A stretch of DNA of 6,088 bases, from assembly GCA_015523665.1 (NCBI GenBank), contig WAJX01000178.1, positions 1 through 6,088 of the forward strand, given 5' to 3'. The position numbers were made by a program, and so were the translations under genes. Origin of the DNA: Ferroglobus sp. GTDB lineage: Archaea > Halobacteriota > Archaeoglobi > Archaeoglobales > Archaeoglobaceae. Of this stretch, positions 5,586 through 6,088 are shown in pieces; position 1 is the stretch's first letter; each line of letters starts with the position of its first letter. The notes beneath the pieces were generated by a model, which was not told the DNA's origin, searched no databases, and saw nothing but the letters and a program-made list of their open reading frames with translations.

Positions 5586-5909
5586 TCATTCATCCCCGCT
5601 CCATTCTATAAGACCCCATAAGGCTGGATGTGACCCTTTACGATACTTAACTCTGATAAAAATCTCTGGATAGGACTTGAGGGTATTTGCAACTTCATTT
5701 GTGGTGGCACTCCAGTGTTTTCCGTGCTTTCTGTTGAACTCCCCTGCAATAACTCCGGCAGGCAGTGGTCTCCCTTCATCCTGCAGCATTTCAATTGCAA
5801 ATTCCATGATCTTTCTGTGTTTATCTTTTTCCTGCTCTTTGTCCCGAACAGACCCGCTCACTCCTTCCATACATTTACGATGATGGTTGGATAGGACTTT
5901 TCCAAGCAT
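5586..5909 (-). CDS. Small protein of unknown function, possible winged-helix domain
   Basis: I do not recognise this 107-residue protein. The first third is charged (KEQEKDKHRK, 24-33). From about residue 34 it looks like a compact domain: helix IMEFAIEMLQDEG (34-46), LPAGVIAGEFNRKHG (49-63), helix SATTNEVANTLKSYPEIF (68-85), then a strand-turn-strand with basic turn VKYRKGSHPALWGL (88-101). That order fits a winged helix with a basic wing, but this is inference by eye. The ATG at 5909 is the longest start; an ATG at residue 14 (5870) is also possible, and neither has a clear TATA box or Shine-Dalgarno sequence. Base composition is clearly G+C-richer, with CTG, CCG and GCC-type codons, than the host genes to the left, suggesting recent transfer. 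The start lies 15 bases from the terminal inverted repeat. Confidence 0.6.
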   Translation of the reverse strand: MLGKVLSNHHRKCMEGVSGSVRDKEQEKDKHRKIMEFAIEMLQDEGRPLPAGVIAGEFNRKHGKHWSATTNEVANTLKSYPEIFIRVKYRKGSHPALWGLIEWSGDE

Positions 5910-5923
5910 GGAGAAATTCCCAT

Positions 5924-6088
5924 TCTTTAGCCCAGCATGAATATGAGAAATTCATATGTGTGAATGAACTAACATTCTTCATACCTTAAGTCTTTCTAAA
6001 TTTAAAAATAACTTAGAAAGACTTAAGGTATGAAGAATGTTAGTTCATTCACACATATGAATTTCTCATATTCATGCTGGGCTAAAGA
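5924..6088. repeat. Perfect 76-base inverted repeat (palindrome) with 13-base spacer
   Basis: Arm 5924-5999 is the exact reverse complement of arm 6013-6088, with no mismatch, around an A/T-rich 13-base spacer (6000-6012). The right arm stops at the final base of the window, so the true repeat may be longer. There are smaller repeats inside each arm, for example ATTCA...TGAAT around 5951-5965, and a direct repeat GAGAAATTC at 5911-5919 and 5945-5953. Possible readings: a real large palindrome or transposon end, a strong RNA/DNA hairpin, or a fold-back at a contig end. The repeat itself is certain; its nature is not. Confidence 0.9.

Noticed and set aside
5575..5589. ATGAG-AAAAA-CTCAT hairpin at the end of the small gene
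   Set aside because: A 5-base stem overlapping the stop codon is too weak to call a terminator with confidence.
5606..5883. Overlapping frames on both strands within the 107-residue gene
   Set aside because: They lack plausible starts or domain-like sequence; the 5586-5909 frame has ordered helices and a basic turn.
5924..6088. CRISPR array or tandem repeat at the right end
   Set aside because: The repeat is inverted, occurs once in each direction, and has no regularly spaced direct copies.

Overview
This window looks archaeal, probably euryarchaeal and possibly related to Archaeoglobi; that placement is inferred from gene families and promoter style, not from a marker gene. The evidence is an insertion sequence that looks like the ISA1214 family first described in Archaeoglobus, two TrmB-type regulators, and A/T-rich TATA-like boxes about 25-30 bases before most start codons with little or no Shine-Dalgarno sequence, as expected for leaderless archaeal transcripts. 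The host genes are A+T-rich. The insertion sequence and a small gene near the right end are visibly richer in G+C.

Layout, left to right. Bases 1-468 (minus) hold the N-terminal 156 residues of an old-yellow-enzyme-type NADH:flavin oxidoreductase, cut by the window edge. Bases 658-1098 (minus) encode a UspA-type universal stress protein. Bases 1186-1974 and 3263-4063 (both minus) encode two paralogous TrmB-like regulators. They were originally neighbours about 70 bases apart, and a complete 1.2 kb insertion sequence (about 2022-3231) has landed between them. The element carries a 321-residue DDE transposase on the plus strand and a tiny divergent 52-residue DUF2080-like protein on the minus strand. 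It has imperfect terminal inverted repeats and a 9-base near-perfect target duplication. Bases 4131-5183 (minus) encode a stand-alone nucleotide-binding half of PEP synthase (pyruvate, water dikinase), with no catalytic partner in the window.

Bases 5184-5585 contain the PEP-synthase-like gene's promoter and otherwise mostly degenerate sequence, including a possible 3' remnant of an IS200/IS605 tnpB element. A small G+C-rich gene of unknown function (5586-5909, minus) follows. The window ends in a perfect 76-base inverted repeat with a 13-base spacer, whose right arm stops exactly at the last base. It is either a real large palindrome or a contig-end fold-back.

How the genes may work together is inference. 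The host genes combine a redox enzyme, a stress protein, two sensors of the TrmB type and an ATP-dependent phosphotransfer half-enzyme, all on the minus strand but each with its own promoter, so this is a co-oriented cluster and not a single operon. The TrmB pair could regulate the flanking metabolic genes. I see no convincing new defence or other multi-gene system. The most unusual structures are the symmetric divergent promoter of the insertion sequence and the terminal palindrome.
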